Assembly: GCA_963724065.1 (NCBI GenBank)
Contig: CAVRTB010000002.1
Coordinates: 62,001-126,000, forward strand
Source of the DNA: DASRIA01 sp963724065
Lineage (GTDB): Bacteria; Actinomycetota; Thermoleophilia; Solirubrobacterales; JBBDJG01
DNA length: 64,000 nt
Direction of reading: 5' to 3'
Below are positions 27,141 to 36,181 of the stretch, one piece after another. The first letter of the stretch is position 1, and each line of letters opens with the position of its first letter. Below the pieces are notes generated by a model. It saw nothing but the letters and a program-made list of their open reading frames with translations, was not told the origin of the DNA and did no database searches. The translations under genes were made by a program, and so were the position numbers.

Positions 27141-27824
27141 ATGCTTTCGACGTCAAGCGATACGCACCTCGGGTGGACGCCCCACGCGGCCTCCCACCGG
27201 CGACTCCTCGCGCTCGTCGTCGCCGTCGCAGGCGCAACCGCCGCGGCGGTCGCCATCACGAGCGCAGTCGGAGGCACGTCGTGCGCGACGGCCGCGGACG
27301 CGACGGACGCGCCCGAGATCCGGATCACGGCGCTCGCGGGCGTCGACCTCGCCCCTGTCGCGAGGCTGCCGGGAGTGGCGGCCTCGAGCGGCCCGTACCC
27401 GGCGGTCGCGACCTCGCTCAGCCGTGGCGGGCACGAGCGGAGCGTCCGCCTCGAGGCGCGCCCGGCGCTCGGGTCCGCCGGATCCCCACGCCGCGGCAGC
27501 CTGGTCGTGGAGCGTGGGCTCGCCCTTGCGCTCGCCCTGGCGCCCGGCCGGTCGGTGACGGTCACGACGACCGCCGGCCCGAGGCAGATGCGCGTCGCCA
27601 CGATCGCTGCCACGAGCGGCGCGGGTCGCGTCGCATACGTCGTGCCGGCAGATCTCGAGCGCGTTGCGCCGAACGCGCGGGTGCACGAATCCACCCTCCT
27701 GCTGCGCCTCGAGGACCCGGAGCGGTCCGGGCGCCTCGCCGCCTGGGTCTCGCGCGCGTACCCGGGCCCGCAGGTGCGGATCGCGCGGGTATCCGGCGCT
27801 CGCTGTCCCGGCGGCGGCATTTGA
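27141..27824 (+). CDS. Single-pass exported protein resembling a MacB periplasmic domain, no FtsX part
   Basis: 227 residues. After 25 cytoplasmic residues comes one hydrophobic helix (RRLLALVVAVAGATAAAVAI), then an extracytoplasmic part with the pattern of a MacB-type periplasmic core domain: DLAPVARLPGVAASSGPYPAV, SVRLEARPA, SLVVERGLALALALAPGRSVTV. The transmembrane FtsX helices that should follow are absent; the protein ends soon after. The ATG at 27141 follows GAGAGGGG by about 6 bases. It diverges from crp and is followed after 60 bp by the osmoprotectant ABC operon. Function unknown; it may be a truncated permease or an accessory subunit. Confidence 0.6.
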   Translation: MLSTSSDTHLGWTPHAASHRRLLALVVAVAGATAAAVAITSAVGGTSCATAADATDAPEIRITALAGVDLAPVARLPGVAASSGPYPAVATSLSRGGHERSVRLEARPALGSAGSPRRGSLVVERGLALALALAPGRSVTVTTTAGPRQMRVATIAATSGAGRVAYVVPADLERVAPNARVHESTLLLRLEDPERSGRLAAWVSRAYPGPQVRIARVSGARCPGGGI

Positions 27825-27884
27825 GCCGACACCGCGGAACTCGTCGGGTTGGTGCTCCCGTCCGCAAGCACTAGCATCCGGCGC

Positions 27885-29048
27885 GTGGCAGGGGAAGCTC
27901 CGGATACGACCCGTTCGGGCGCGTCGTCGGTCGAGTACCGCAACGTCACCAAGCACTATCCGGGGCAGGCCGAGCCGGCGATCCGCGATCTCTCGCTGAG
28001 CGTGCCGGCCGGCGACATCTGCGTGCTCGTCGGGCCCTCGGGCTGCGGCAAGACGACGGCGCTGCGGCTCGCGAACCGCATGATCGAGCTGAGCGAGGGC
28101 GACATCCTGATCGACGGCGAGAGCACCCGCCGCCGGCCGGCGGCCGAGCTGCGGCGAGGCATCGGCTATGTGATCCAGCAGATCGGGCTGTTCCCGCACC
28201 TCACGATCGCCGAGAACATCGCGGTGGTCCCCAAGCTGCTCGACTGGGACGGGAAGCGCATCGCCGCGCGCGTCGACGAGCTGCTCGACCTCACGGACCT
28301 CGGCACGGACCTGCGCGACCGCTATCCGGCGCAGCTCTCCGGCGGCCAGCGCCAGCGCGTGGGGGTAGCGCGCGCGCTCGCCGCGGACCCCCCGCTGATG
28401 CTGATGGACGAGCCTTTCGGCGCGATCGACCCGATCAACCGCGAGCGCCTCCAGAACCAGTTCCTGCGCCTCCAGTCGGAGCTGCGCAAGACGATCCTGT
28501 TCGTCACCCACGACATCGACGAGGCGATCAAGATGGGAGACCGCGTGGCGGTGCTGCGAAAGGGCGGCGTGCTGGCACAGTACGCGACGCCGGAGGAGCT
28601 CCTGATGAATCCGACGGACGACTTCGTCGAGGACTTCGTCGGCGCCGACCGCGCGCTCAAGCGCCTGTCGCTGCTGCGCGTGCGCGACATCGACCTCTGG
28701 AAGGCGCCGCTCGTGCGCGCCGGCGATCCGACAAGCGCGGCGCGCGAGGCGATCGCGGGCGCCGACCTCCCCTTCCCGCTGGTCACCGACGACGAGGGCC
28801 GGCCGCTCGGATGGCTTTCCCGGCGCGACCTCGAGCGCGAGACGGTTCCCGACCGGCCCGACACCTCGCCCCGGCCGATCCTCGAGATGGAGGACGTGCT
28901 GCGCGACGCCCTCTCGGACCTGCTGCAGTCGGACACCCAGTACGGTCCCGTGGTGGACGGCCGTGGGCGCGTGGTGGGCGTCCTGTCGGTGGAGATCGTG
29001 TCCGAGTTCCTGACATCGCCCCGAGCAACGATGCACGTCACGGCTTGA
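27885..29048 (+). CDS. opuCA: Osmoprotectant/betaine ABC transporter ATPase (OpuCA/ProV-like)
   Basis: 387 residues. The ATPase domain has Walker A GPSGCGKT (50-57), the LTIAENIAVVPKLL segment, signature LSGGQRQR, Walker B LMLMDEPFGAIDP and H-loop THDIDEAIKMGD, the ProV/OpuCA pattern. The C-terminal region (about 285-380) contains CBS-like repeats (PFPLVTDDEGRPLGWLS and YGPVVDGRGRVVGVLS), which in the family sense ionic strength. The start is a GTG at 27885. First gene of a four-gene operon with overlapping or nearly adjacent ends. Confidence 0.93.
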   Translation: MAGEAPDTTRSGASSVEYRNVTKHYPGQAEPAIRDLSLSVPAGDICVLVGPSGCGKTTALRLANRMIELSEGDILIDGESTRRRPAAELRRGIGYVIQQIGLFPHLTIAENIAVVPKLLDWDGKRIAARVDELLDLTDLGTDLRDRYPAQLSGGQRQRVGVARALAADPPLMLMDEPFGAIDPINRERLQNQFLRLQSELRKTILFVTHDIDEAIKMGDRVAVLRKGGVLAQYATPEELLMNPTDDFVEDFVGADRALKRLSLLRVRDIDLWKAPLVRAGDPTSAAREAIAGADLPFPLVTDDEGRPLGWLSRRDLERETVPDRPDTSPRPILEMEDVLRDALSDLLQSDTQYGPVVDGRGRVVGVLSVEIVSEFLTSPRATMHVTA

Positions 29049-29770
29049 CCAGTCTCGCCGCGGCTGCGCCCGTACTCGCCCAGGTCGAGCTGCGCGACCG
29101 CAGCGAGGCCAGCTGCATCTCCCAGAACAAGCTCTGCCCGGGCTGGGTCGTCGACAACTTCGATCGCTACACCGATCCGCTCGCGCAGCACCTCTACCTG
29201 GTCGCCGTTTCGGTCGCGATCGGGTTCGTGATCGCATTCGCGCTCGCGCTGATCGCGCGCCGGCGTCGCTGGCTGGTCGGCCCGATCGTCGGGCTCACCG
29301 GCGTGCTCTACACGTTGCCGAGCCTCGCGCTGTTCTTCCTGTTGCTGCCGATCACGGGACGCGGCTCGACCACCGCGATCATCGCGCTCACCGCCTACAC
29401 GCTCCAGATCATCTTCCGGAACATCATCCTCGGGCTCCAGAATGTGCCCGCCGAGGCGCGTGACGCCGGCCGCGGCGTCGGCCTCACCGAGCGCCAGTTG
29501 CTCTGGCGGGTCGAGTTGCCGCTCGCGATCCCCGACATCATCGCCGGGCTGCGGATCGCGACGACGAGCACCGTCGGGCTCGCGACGCTCGCCGTGTTCG
29601 CGGGCGCGGGTGGGCTCGGCGAGCAGATCGTGACGGGCAGCAACATCACGTTCAAGACGGGGGTGGTGGCGGCGGGCGGCCTCGCGATCCTGCTCGCGTT
29701 CGCGCTCGACGTGATCCTGCTCGTCGTCCAGCGCGCGCTGACGCCGTGGCGGAGGGTGCAAGCCGCGTGA
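29045..29770 (+). CDS. opuCB: Osmoprotectant ABC transporter permease (OpuCB-like)
   Basis: 241 residues, six predicted helices. The BPD_transp_1 motif is present as ARDAGRGVGLTERQLLWRVELPLAIPDIIAG, which binds the ATPase. The N-terminus carries an unusual extracytoplasmic segment with two Cys (SEASCISQNKLCPGW) before the first helix, as in related actinobacterial permeases; a disulfide is possible. The start is a TTG at 29045, overlapping the ATPase stop as TTGA, because no ATG or GTG lies nearby. Confidence 0.9.
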   Translation: MTSLAAAAPVLAQVELRDRSEASCISQNKLCPGWVVDNFDRYTDPLAQHLYLVAVSVAIGFVIAFALALIARRRRWLVGPIVGLTGVLYTLPSLALFFLLLPITGRGSTTAIIALTAYTLQIIFRNIILGLQNVPAEARDAGRGVGLTERQLLWRVELPLAIPDIIAGLRIATTSTVGLATLAVFAGAGGLGEQIVTGSNITFKTGVVAAGGLAILLAFALDVILLVVQRALTPWRRVQAA

Positions 29771-30495
29771 TGCATCCAGACCTTGCTTTTCCGATTGCGT
29801 TCGTGTCGGACTTCGGCAACGCGATCGACTTCATATTCAACACCCGCGAGGCTCAGACGGGCACCGTGCAGGTAGGCGGCCTGAACGAGGTCATCGAGTT
29901 CACCTGGCAGCACCTGAAGCTGAGCTTCGCGGCGATCGCGATCGCGTGCGCAGTCGCGGTCCCGATCGGCCTCGCGCTCGGGCACGCGGGCAAGGGGGAG
30001 CTGCTCGCGATCAGCATCTCGAACGTGGGCCGCGCGGTCCCGAGCCTCGCGCTGATCGCGTTCTTCGTCGCATACATCGGAGTGGGGTTCACGAACGTCA
30101 TGTTGGCGCTCGTGCTGCTCGCGATACCGCCGATCCTCACGAACACGTACGTAGGGGTCCGGCAGGTCGACCAGGACGTGATCGATGCCGGGAAGGGCAT
30201 GGGCCTGAAGGCATGGCAGGTGGTCCGGCGCATCGAGCTGCCGCTCGCGTTGTCATCGATCTTCGGTGGCATCCGCACGTCCGCCGTGAACGTGGTGGCG
30301 ACCGCGACGATCGCCCCGCTCGCTGGGGTCCTGACGCTCGGCGACTACATCCTGAGCGCGAACGTGTACGGAGACGACGGCCGCCTCGCGGGCGCGCTGC
30401 TCGTGGCGGTGCTGGCGATCTCGGTCGAGTTCGCGTTCGCCGGGTTGCAGCGCCTCGTGCAACCCCGGGGCCTGCGGCCCGTTGCGACCGGATAG
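29770..30495 (+). CDS. opuCD: Osmoprotectant ABC transporter permease (OpuCD-like)
   Basis: 241 residues, second permease subunit of the heterodimer. The coupling motif reads VIDAGKGMGLKAWQVVRRIELPLALSSIFGGI, followed by hydrophobic helices. The ATG at 29770 overlaps the TGA of the previous permease by one base; a GTG one codon earlier would give the GTGA overlap seen elsewhere. With OpuCB it forms the membrane channel for betaine, carnitine or choline-type solutes. Confidence 0.92.
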   Translation: MHPDLAFPIAFVSDFGNAIDFIFNTREAQTGTVQVGGLNEVIEFTWQHLKLSFAAIAIACAVAVPIGLALGHAGKGELLAISISNVGRAVPSLALIAFFVAYIGVGFTNVMLALVLLAIPPILTNTYVGVRQVDQDVIDAGKGMGLKAWQVVRRIELPLALSSIFGGIRTSAVNVVATATIAPLAGVLTLGDYILSANVYGDDGRLAGALLVAVLAISVEFAFAGLQRLVQPRGLRPVATG

Positions 30496-30546
30496 GCTCC
30501 TCCCGTCGCAAAGCCGTTCAGCCCCCGATCGAGGAGAACGACCCTG

Positions 30547-31524
30547 ATGAGACGCGGTAACCCGTTCCTTTTCCTGCTCGCGGCACTTGCCGCGGTCGCG
30601 TGCGCGGCGTTGCTGACTGCGTGCGGCGACGACAACGACAGCTCGAGCAACAGCACGTCGGCAAGCGGCAAGGCGATCGAGCGCAACGCCGACAACGCCG
30701 CCACGACGATCACGGTCGGCTCCAAGAACTTCACCGAGGAGTTCATCCTCGGCGAGATCTACGCGCAGGGTCTCCGGGCGGCCGGCTACACCGTCAAGAA
30801 GGACCTGAACCTCGGGGATGCCCAGATCGCCCTGAAGGCGCTGAAGAGCGGCGACATCGACGGATACCCGGAGTACACCAGCACCGCGCTCACCGAGTTC
30901 TTCGACGTTCAGCCGCAGGACATCCCGACGGACCCCGAGCAAGCGGTCAGCGAGGCCCAGGACGACTTCGCGAAGGAGGGCCTCGTCGCCCTCGCCCCCA
31001 CGGCGTTCACGAGCGCGAACGCGGTCGGCATCCTCAAGAAGAAGGCCGACGAGCTCGGCGTCAAGGCGGTGTCGGACCTCGAGGGCAAGTCCGAGGACCT
31101 GACTCTCTACGGCTCGCCCGAGTGCCGTCAGCGCGTCGACTGTCTCGTGGGCCTCGAGCAAAACTACGGCCTGAAGTTCAAGAAGTTCACGCCCGTCGAC
31201 ATCGGCCTGCGATACGAAGTGCTGGACAAGGGCCAGGCGGACCTGTCGGTCATCTTCACGACCGACGCGCAGCTCTCGACGCGCGACGACGTGATCACGC
31301 TCGAGGACGACAAGCAGGTGTTCCCGCCCGGCAACGTGACCTTCGTCGCGAGCCAGGACACGGCCGACAAGGCCGGCCCCGACATGAAGGCGACGATCGA
31401 GGCGGTCCAGGAGGGCCTCACCGAGCGCGTGATGCAGGAGCTGAACGCGCGGGTGGACGTCGACCGCGAGACGCCACGCGCGGTCGCGCGCGCGTACTTG
31501 CGCGAGTCCGGTTACGTGCAGTAG
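30547..31524 (+). CDS. opuCC: Osmoprotectant-binding lipoprotein (OpuCC/ProX-like)
   Basis: 325 residues. A lipoprotein signal peptide ends in ALLTAC before GDDNDSS, so Cys26 is probably the lipid anchor. The mature part is an OpuAC-type binding protein: VGSKNFTEEFILGEIYAQGL, then GDIDGYPEYTSTAL and RYEVLDKGQADLSVIFTTDAQL. It captures the solute outside and delivers it to OpuCB/CD. It starts 51 bp after the permease gene with GAGGAGAA upstream. The 134 bp to the next gene include imperfect GTCGGCAG-type repeats at about 31548-31570 and no clear terminator. Confidence 0.94.
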   Translation: MRRGNPFLFLLAALAAVACAALLTACGDDNDSSSNSTSASGKAIERNADNAATTITVGSKNFTEEFILGEIYAQGLRAAGYTVKKDLNLGDAQIALKALKSGDIDGYPEYTSTALTEFFDVQPQDIPTDPEQAVSEAQDDFAKEGLVALAPTAFTSANAVGILKKKADELGVKAVSDLEGKSEDLTLYGSPECRQRVDCLVGLEQNYGLKFKKFTPVDIGLRYEVLDKGQADLSVIFTTDAQLSTRDDVITLEDDKQVFPPGNVTFVASQDTADKAGPDMKATIEAVQEGLTERVMQELNARVDVDRETPRAVARAYLRESGYVQ

Positions 31525-31658
31525 GCAGTTCGCGGTCTGCAGGTCGCCGTCGGCAGCTCGCAGTCGGCAGAGCGGACGGCGTCGTTCCCGCGCGCGCAAT
31601 AGGATCGGCGCGCAGTGGCGCGCCTCCCCAAACGCCGACCCGCCGCCCCGGGTGCCCG

Positions 31659-33257
31659 GTGACCTCGGTCCGCGACGCCACGTATGACCTGCTGCGTGCG
31701 CACGGCCTGACGACCGTCTTCGGCAACCCAGGCTCGACGGAGCTGCCGTTTCTCTCGGCTTTTCCCTCCGACTTCCGCTACGTGCTCGGGCTCCAGGAGG
31801 CGATCGTCGTCGGGATGGCCGACGGCTACGCGCAGGCGAGCGGGCGCCCGACGCTGGTCAACCTCCACACCGCTCCCGGCGTCGGCAACGCGATGGGGGC
31901 GATGTTCAACGCGCGCGAGAACAAGAGCCCGCTGGTCGTCACGGCGGGGCAGCAGGTGCGCGCGATGATGACGATGGAGGCGTTGCTGACGAACCGCGAC
32001 GCGACCACCCTCCCGCGGCCGGTCACGAAGTGGAGCTACGAGCCGCCACGTCCCCAGGACGTCCCGCACGCGCTCGCGCGCGCGACCCATCTTGCGGGCC
32101 TCGCGCCGCGCGCGCCCGTGTTCGTGTCGATCCCGATGGACGACTGGGCGGCCGAGGCCGACGACGAGCTGACCCGGCACGTCGGCGCCCGCGCCGTCCA
32201 CGGGCGCACCGCGCCGGACCCGGCGGCGCTCGGCGACCTCGCGCAGCGACTGGCCGGCGCCGCGAACCCCGTGCTGATCGCGGGCCCCGACATCGACGCG
32301 AGCGGCGGATGGGAGGCCGGCGTCGCGCTCGCCGAGCGCTGCCGGCTGCCTGTCTGGTCCGCGCCCGCGTCGGGATCGGGGCGCATCGGATTCCCCGAGG
32401 GCCACGCGCACTTCCAGGGCATCCTGCCGCCCGCGATCGCGGCGGTCACCCAGACGCTCGAGGGACACGACCTCGTGCTCGTGGCGGGCGCAGCGGTGTT
32501 CACGTACTACCCCTACATCGCCGGGCCGCTACTTCCCGAGGGCGCGTCGCTCGTGATGCTCACGAGCGACCCCGACGAGGCGGTGCGCGCGCCGATGGGC
32601 GACGCGATCCTCGGTGACGTGGCGCTCGCGCTCGAGGGACTGCTCGCCCAGGTCCCCGAGTCCACCCGCTCCGCGCCGGCCCCGCGGCCGGCGCCCGATC
32701 CGCCGCCCGAGTCGGACCCGATCACGGCGTCCGGGGCCGCCGCGGTGGTCGCGGAGGTGTTCCCGCCCGAGGGGATCCTCGTCAACGAGGCGCCGTCGAG
32801 CGTGCTGGCGTTTCGCAACCAACTGCGCCTCTCACAGCCGGGCAGCTACTTCTTCGGCGCCGGGGGCGGCCTCGGATACGGCCTCCCCGCCGCGATCGGG
32901 GTGCAGCTCGCGAGGCCGCAGCGGCCGGTCGTGGCCGTGATCGGCGACGGCTCCGCGCAGTATGCGATCGCGGCGCTGTGGAGCGCGGTCGCCTACGAAG
33001 TCCCGCTCACGGTGCTGATCCTGCGCAACGAGGAGTACGCGATCCTGAAGTGGTTCGCGGAGTTCGAGGGCGAGATGGGCGCGCCCGGCCTCGACGTCAG
33101 CGGCCTCGACAGCGTGGCGATCGCGTCCGGCTACGGCATGCGGGCGCGGCGGGTCGACGGCGCGCACGAGCTGCGGACGGCGCTCGCCGAGGCGATCGCG
33201 TCACCGGCACCGGAGCTGATCGAGGTTCGCGTCGCGCCGGGAATGTCTTTGGGGTGA
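31659..33257 (+). CDS. mdlC: ThDP-dependent 2-oxoacid decarboxylase (benzoylformate decarboxylase-like)
   Basis: 532 residues, the usual length. The ThDP-activating Glu lies in LGLQEAIVVGMADGYA, and the cofactor pyrophosphate/Mg motif is GDGS..(about 27 residues)..LRNEEYA. The order PYR domain (1-170), central domain, PP domain (370-530) fits MdlC-like enzymes, which turn benzoylformate into benzaldehyde and CO2; the real substrate may differ. GTG start at 31659. The next gene, a D-2-hydroxyacid dehydrogenase fusion, starts 6 bp after the stop, suggesting a pathway 2-hydroxyacid -> 2-oxoacid -> aldehyde. Confidence 0.85.
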   Translation: MTSVRDATYDLLRAHGLTTVFGNPGSTELPFLSAFPSDFRYVLGLQEAIVVGMADGYAQASGRPTLVNLHTAPGVGNAMGAMFNARENKSPLVVTAGQQVRAMMTMEALLTNRDATTLPRPVTKWSYEPPRPQDVPHALARATHLAGLAPRAPVFVSIPMDDWAAEADDELTRHVGARAVHGRTAPDPAALGDLAQRLAGAANPVLIAGPDIDASGGWEAGVALAERCRLPVWSAPASGSGRIGFPEGHAHFQGILPPAIAAVTQTLEGHDLVLVAGAAVFTYYPYIAGPLLPEGASLVMLTSDPDEAVRAPMGDAILGDVALALEGLLAQVPESTRSAPAPRPAPDPPPESDPITASGAAAVVAEVFPPEGILVNEAPSSVLAFRNQLRLSQPGSYFFGAGGGLGYGLPAAIGVQLARPQRPVVAVIGDGSAQYAIAALWSAVAYEVPLTVLILRNEEYAILKWFAEFEGEMGAPGLDVSGLDSVAIASGYGMRARRVDGAHELRTALAEAIASPAPELIEVRVAPGMSLG

Positions 33258-33263
33258 GGACAG

Positions 33264-36143
33264 ATGGCCGTCGCGCCGCTCGCACCTGACGCGCCCGCCG
33301 CGGCCGCGGATCGCGTGCCGGACTCGCTCGCGACTGGGACGCCCGAGCCGCTGCGCTCGGACCTGATCGGCCTGCTCGGCGCCGACCGGGTGCTCGCGCG
33401 CGTCTCGGACCTCGTGCGCTACGCGTCGGACGCCAGTCCCTACCGGATGCTGCCGCAGGCGATCGTGATGGCGCACGATGTCGGCGACGTCGTGAAGGTC
33501 ATGGACTACGCGCGCCGCACCGGCGTCCCGCTCACCTTCCGCGCCGCGGGCACGAGCCTCAACGGCCAGGCGCAGGGCGAGGGCATCATGGTTGACGTGC
33601 GCCGCCACTGGCGCGGCGTCGAGATCGAGGGCGAAGGTGCGCGCGCCCGCGTGCAGCCCGGGACGTTGCTGGGCCACGTCAACGCGGTGCTCGCGCCGTA
33701 CGCGCGCCGCCTCGGCCCCGACCCCGCCTCGACGGACATCGCGACCGTCGGCGGCGTGGTCGCCAACAACTCGGGCGGGATGCGCTGCGGCGTCACGGCG
33801 GACTCGTACCGCACGGTTAGCGCGATCACGTTCGCGCTGCCGTCGGGCACCGTGATCGATACCGGCGCCCCCGATGCGGAGGCGCAGTTCGCCGCCCGCG
33901 AGCCAGAGCTCGCGCAGGGCCTGATCGCGATCCGCGACGAGATCCGCAGCGACCCGGACCTGTCGGAGCGGATCCGCCGCAAGTTCGAGATCAAGAACAC
34001 GATGGGCTACCGGCTCGTCGCGTTTCTCGACGCCGATACCCCGCTCGAGATCTTCCGGCGCCTGATCGTCGGCTCGGAGGGGACGCTCGCATTCGTCGCC
34101 GAGGTGGTCTTCGACACCGTGCCCTTCGGCCGGCACAGCTCCACCGCATTCGTGGTCTTCCCCGGAATCGACGAGGCGGTCGCGTGCGTGCCGCCGCTCG
34201 TCGCGGCCGGTGCCACCGCGACGGAGCTGATGATGGTGCTCGCGATGAAGGCCGCGCAGGCGTTCGCCCCGATCCCGCAGGAGTGGAATGAAGCGTCCAA
34301 CGATGCCGCGGCGATCCTCGTCGAGTTCCGCTCCGACGACGCCGGCGCGCTCGCGCCGCTCGAGGAGGAGGCGATGAGGGTCTTCGACGCGAGCGCGCCC
34401 GTCCAGCCCGCGCGCTTCACGCGCGACCCGGAGCTGACGGAGGTCTACTGGCGTGTGCGCGAAGGCCTGCACGGCCTGCTCGGGAAGATCCGGCCGGCCG
34501 GGACCTCGCTGATGATCGAGGACGTTTGCGTGCGGCCGGAGCGAATCGCCGAGGCAGCCGCGGAGATCCGCGCGCTGCTCGGGCAGCACGGGTTCCTGCC
34601 GGGGGTCGCGGGCCACGCGTCCGCGGGCAATCTCCACTTCATGCTGACGCCCGCCTTCGGCGAACAGGCCGACCGCGACCGCTACGAGGCGTTCATGGCG
34701 GACCTCGTCGAGCTGATCGTCGACAAGTACGACGGCTCGCTGAAGGCCGAGCACGGCACGGGCCTGAACATGGCCCCGTGGCTCGAGCGCGAGTGGGGGG
34801 CGAAGGCGACCGCGATGATGTGGCGGATCAAGGCGCTCGCCGACCCGGACGGCGTGCTCGCGCCGGGAGTGCTCCTGAACCGCGACAGCGGCGTCCACCT
34901 GCGCAACCTCAAGTCGGCGCCGTCGATCGAGGCGGAGGTGGACAATTGTGTCGAGTGCGGGTTCTGCGAGCCGGTTTGCCCGAGTCGCGACCTCACGACG
35001 ACGCCGCGCCAGCGCATCGTGCTGCGGCGCGAGATGGCGCGCCAGCCGGCCGGCTCGCCGGTGCTGCGCGCGCTGCGCGAGGAGTACGAGTACGACGCCC
35101 TCGAGACCTGCGCCGCGGACGGTACGTGCAGGATCGCGTGCCCCCTCGGGATCGACACCGGCAAACTCGTGAAGGAGCTGCGCGAGCGCGAGCGCGGGCC
35201 GCGCGCGCAGCGCGCCGCGCTGGCCGCGGCGCGCCACTGGGCCGCGGTGGAGCGCGGCGCGCGCGCCGGGTTACGCGTGGGCGCCCCGATGCGCGGCGCG
35301 ACGCGCGCCCTGCGTCATGTGATCAGCCACGAGTTGGTGCCGCAGTGGCCGGCGGACATGCCGCGGCCCGCGCCGGCGCGGTTGCCGGCAACGGTGCGCG
35401 AGGGCGCGGCGGCCGTCTACCTCCCGGCGTGCATCAACCGGATCTTCGGCAACGCCCGCGGATCGGGGCGGGGCGTCGAGTTGCCCGAGGCGCTGGTGGC
35501 CGTGTCCGCCCGCGCCGGCCGGCCGGTGTGGATCCCGCCGGACGCGCCGGGGCATTGCTGCGCGACGCCGTGGAGCTCGAAGGGGTATCGCGACGGCGCC
35601 CGGTTCATGGCCGCCAAGACGGTCGATTCCCTGTGGGAATGGTCGGGCGAGGGGAACCTCCCGATCGTGATCGATGCGAGTTCGTGCGCGCTGGGGCTCG
35701 TAGAGGATGTCGGCACGCATGTCGACGACGCGCGGCGCGAGCGCCTCGGTGCGATGACGGTTCTCGACTCGGTCGCGTGGGCGCACGACTCGTTGCTGCC
35801 CGATCTCGAGGTCAGGAGCCGGGTGGCAAGCGTGGCCGTGCATCCGACGTGTGCGACCCGGCACCTCGGGCTCACCGGCGCACTCAAAGGCCTCGCCGCC
35901 GCGGTGGCCGAGGACGTCTACACACCCCCGTCCGCGTTTTGCTGCGGCTTTGCCGGAGACCGGGGGTTCCTCCACCCCGAGCTGCCGGCCGCGGCGACCG
36001 CCGATGAGGCCGCCGAGCTGCGTGGCCGCTTCTTCGACGCCCACCTGTGCAACAACCGCACCTGCGAGATCGGCCTCCACCAGGGCACCGGCGCCGACTA
36101 CACCTCGTTCCTCTTCCTCCTCGAAGAGCTCACGCGCCCGTAA
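33264..36143 (+). CDS. FAD and Fe-S D-2-hydroxyacid dehydrogenase (Dld-GlpC fusion)
   Basis: 959 residues. The first half is an FAD-binding type 4 (GlcD/Dld) domain: RAAGTSLNGQAQGEG and DIATVGGVVANNSGGMRCG, then the FAD-linked C-terminal domain ending KAEHGTGLNMAPW. The second half has two [4Fe-4S] motifs, NCVECGFCEPVCP and TCAADGTCRIACP, and CCG-type repeats (GHCCATPW, FCCGFAGD) of the GlpC/HdrB family. Such fusions oxidise D-lactate or related 2-hydroxyacids and pass electrons to the quinone pool. The 6-bp spacing to the decarboxylase gene supports one operon. The second Fe-S motif has an extra residue between its first two Cys. Confidence 0.92.
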   Translation: MAVAPLAPDAPAAAADRVPDSLATGTPEPLRSDLIGLLGADRVLARVSDLVRYASDASPYRMLPQAIVMAHDVGDVVKVMDYARRTGVPLTFRAAGTSLNGQAQGEGIMVDVRRHWRGVEIEGEGARARVQPGTLLGHVNAVLAPYARRLGPDPASTDIATVGGVVANNSGGMRCGVTADSYRTVSAITFALPSGTVIDTGAPDAEAQFAAREPELAQGLIAIRDEIRSDPDLSERIRRKFEIKNTMGYRLVAFLDADTPLEIFRRLIVGSEGTLAFVAEVVFDTVPFGRHSSTAFVVFPGIDEAVACVPPLVAAGATATELMMVLAMKAAQAFAPIPQEWNEASNDAAAILVEFRSDDAGALAPLEEEAMRVFDASAPVQPARFTRDPELTEVYWRVREGLHGLLGKIRPAGTSLMIEDVCVRPERIAEAAAEIRALLGQHGFLPGVAGHASAGNLHFMLTPAFGEQADRDRYEAFMADLVELIVDKYDGSLKAEHGTGLNMAPWLEREWGAKATAMMWRIKALADPDGVLAPGVLLNRDSGVHLRNLKSAPSIEAEVDNCVECGFCEPVCPSRDLTTTPRQRIVLRREMARQPAGSPVLRALREEYEYDALETCAADGTCRIACPLGIDTGKLVKELRERERGPRAQRAALAAARHWAAVERGARAGLRVGAPMRGATRALRHVISHELVPQWPADMPRPAPARLPATVREGAAAVYLPACINRIFGNARGSGRGVELPEALVAVSARAGRPVWIPPDAPGHCCATPWSSKGYRDGARFMAAKTVDSLWEWSGEGNLPIVIDASSCALGLVEDVGTHVDDARRERLGAMTVLDSVAWAHDSLLPDLEVRSRVASVAVHPTCATRHLGLTGALKGLAAAVAEDVYTPPSAFCCGFAGDRGFLHPELPAAATADEAAELRGRFFDAHLCNNRTCEIGLHQGTGADYTSFLFLLEELTRP

Positions 36144-36181
36144 CACCGGCGCGTGGTCGGGTCACGCAGGGGGCCGCGACG

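Noticed and set aside
31525..31658. Short GTCGGCAG/GCAGTTCGC-like repeats after opuCC
   Set aside because: Imperfect, only two or three units, without a stem or spacing pattern; probably chance in high-GC DNA.
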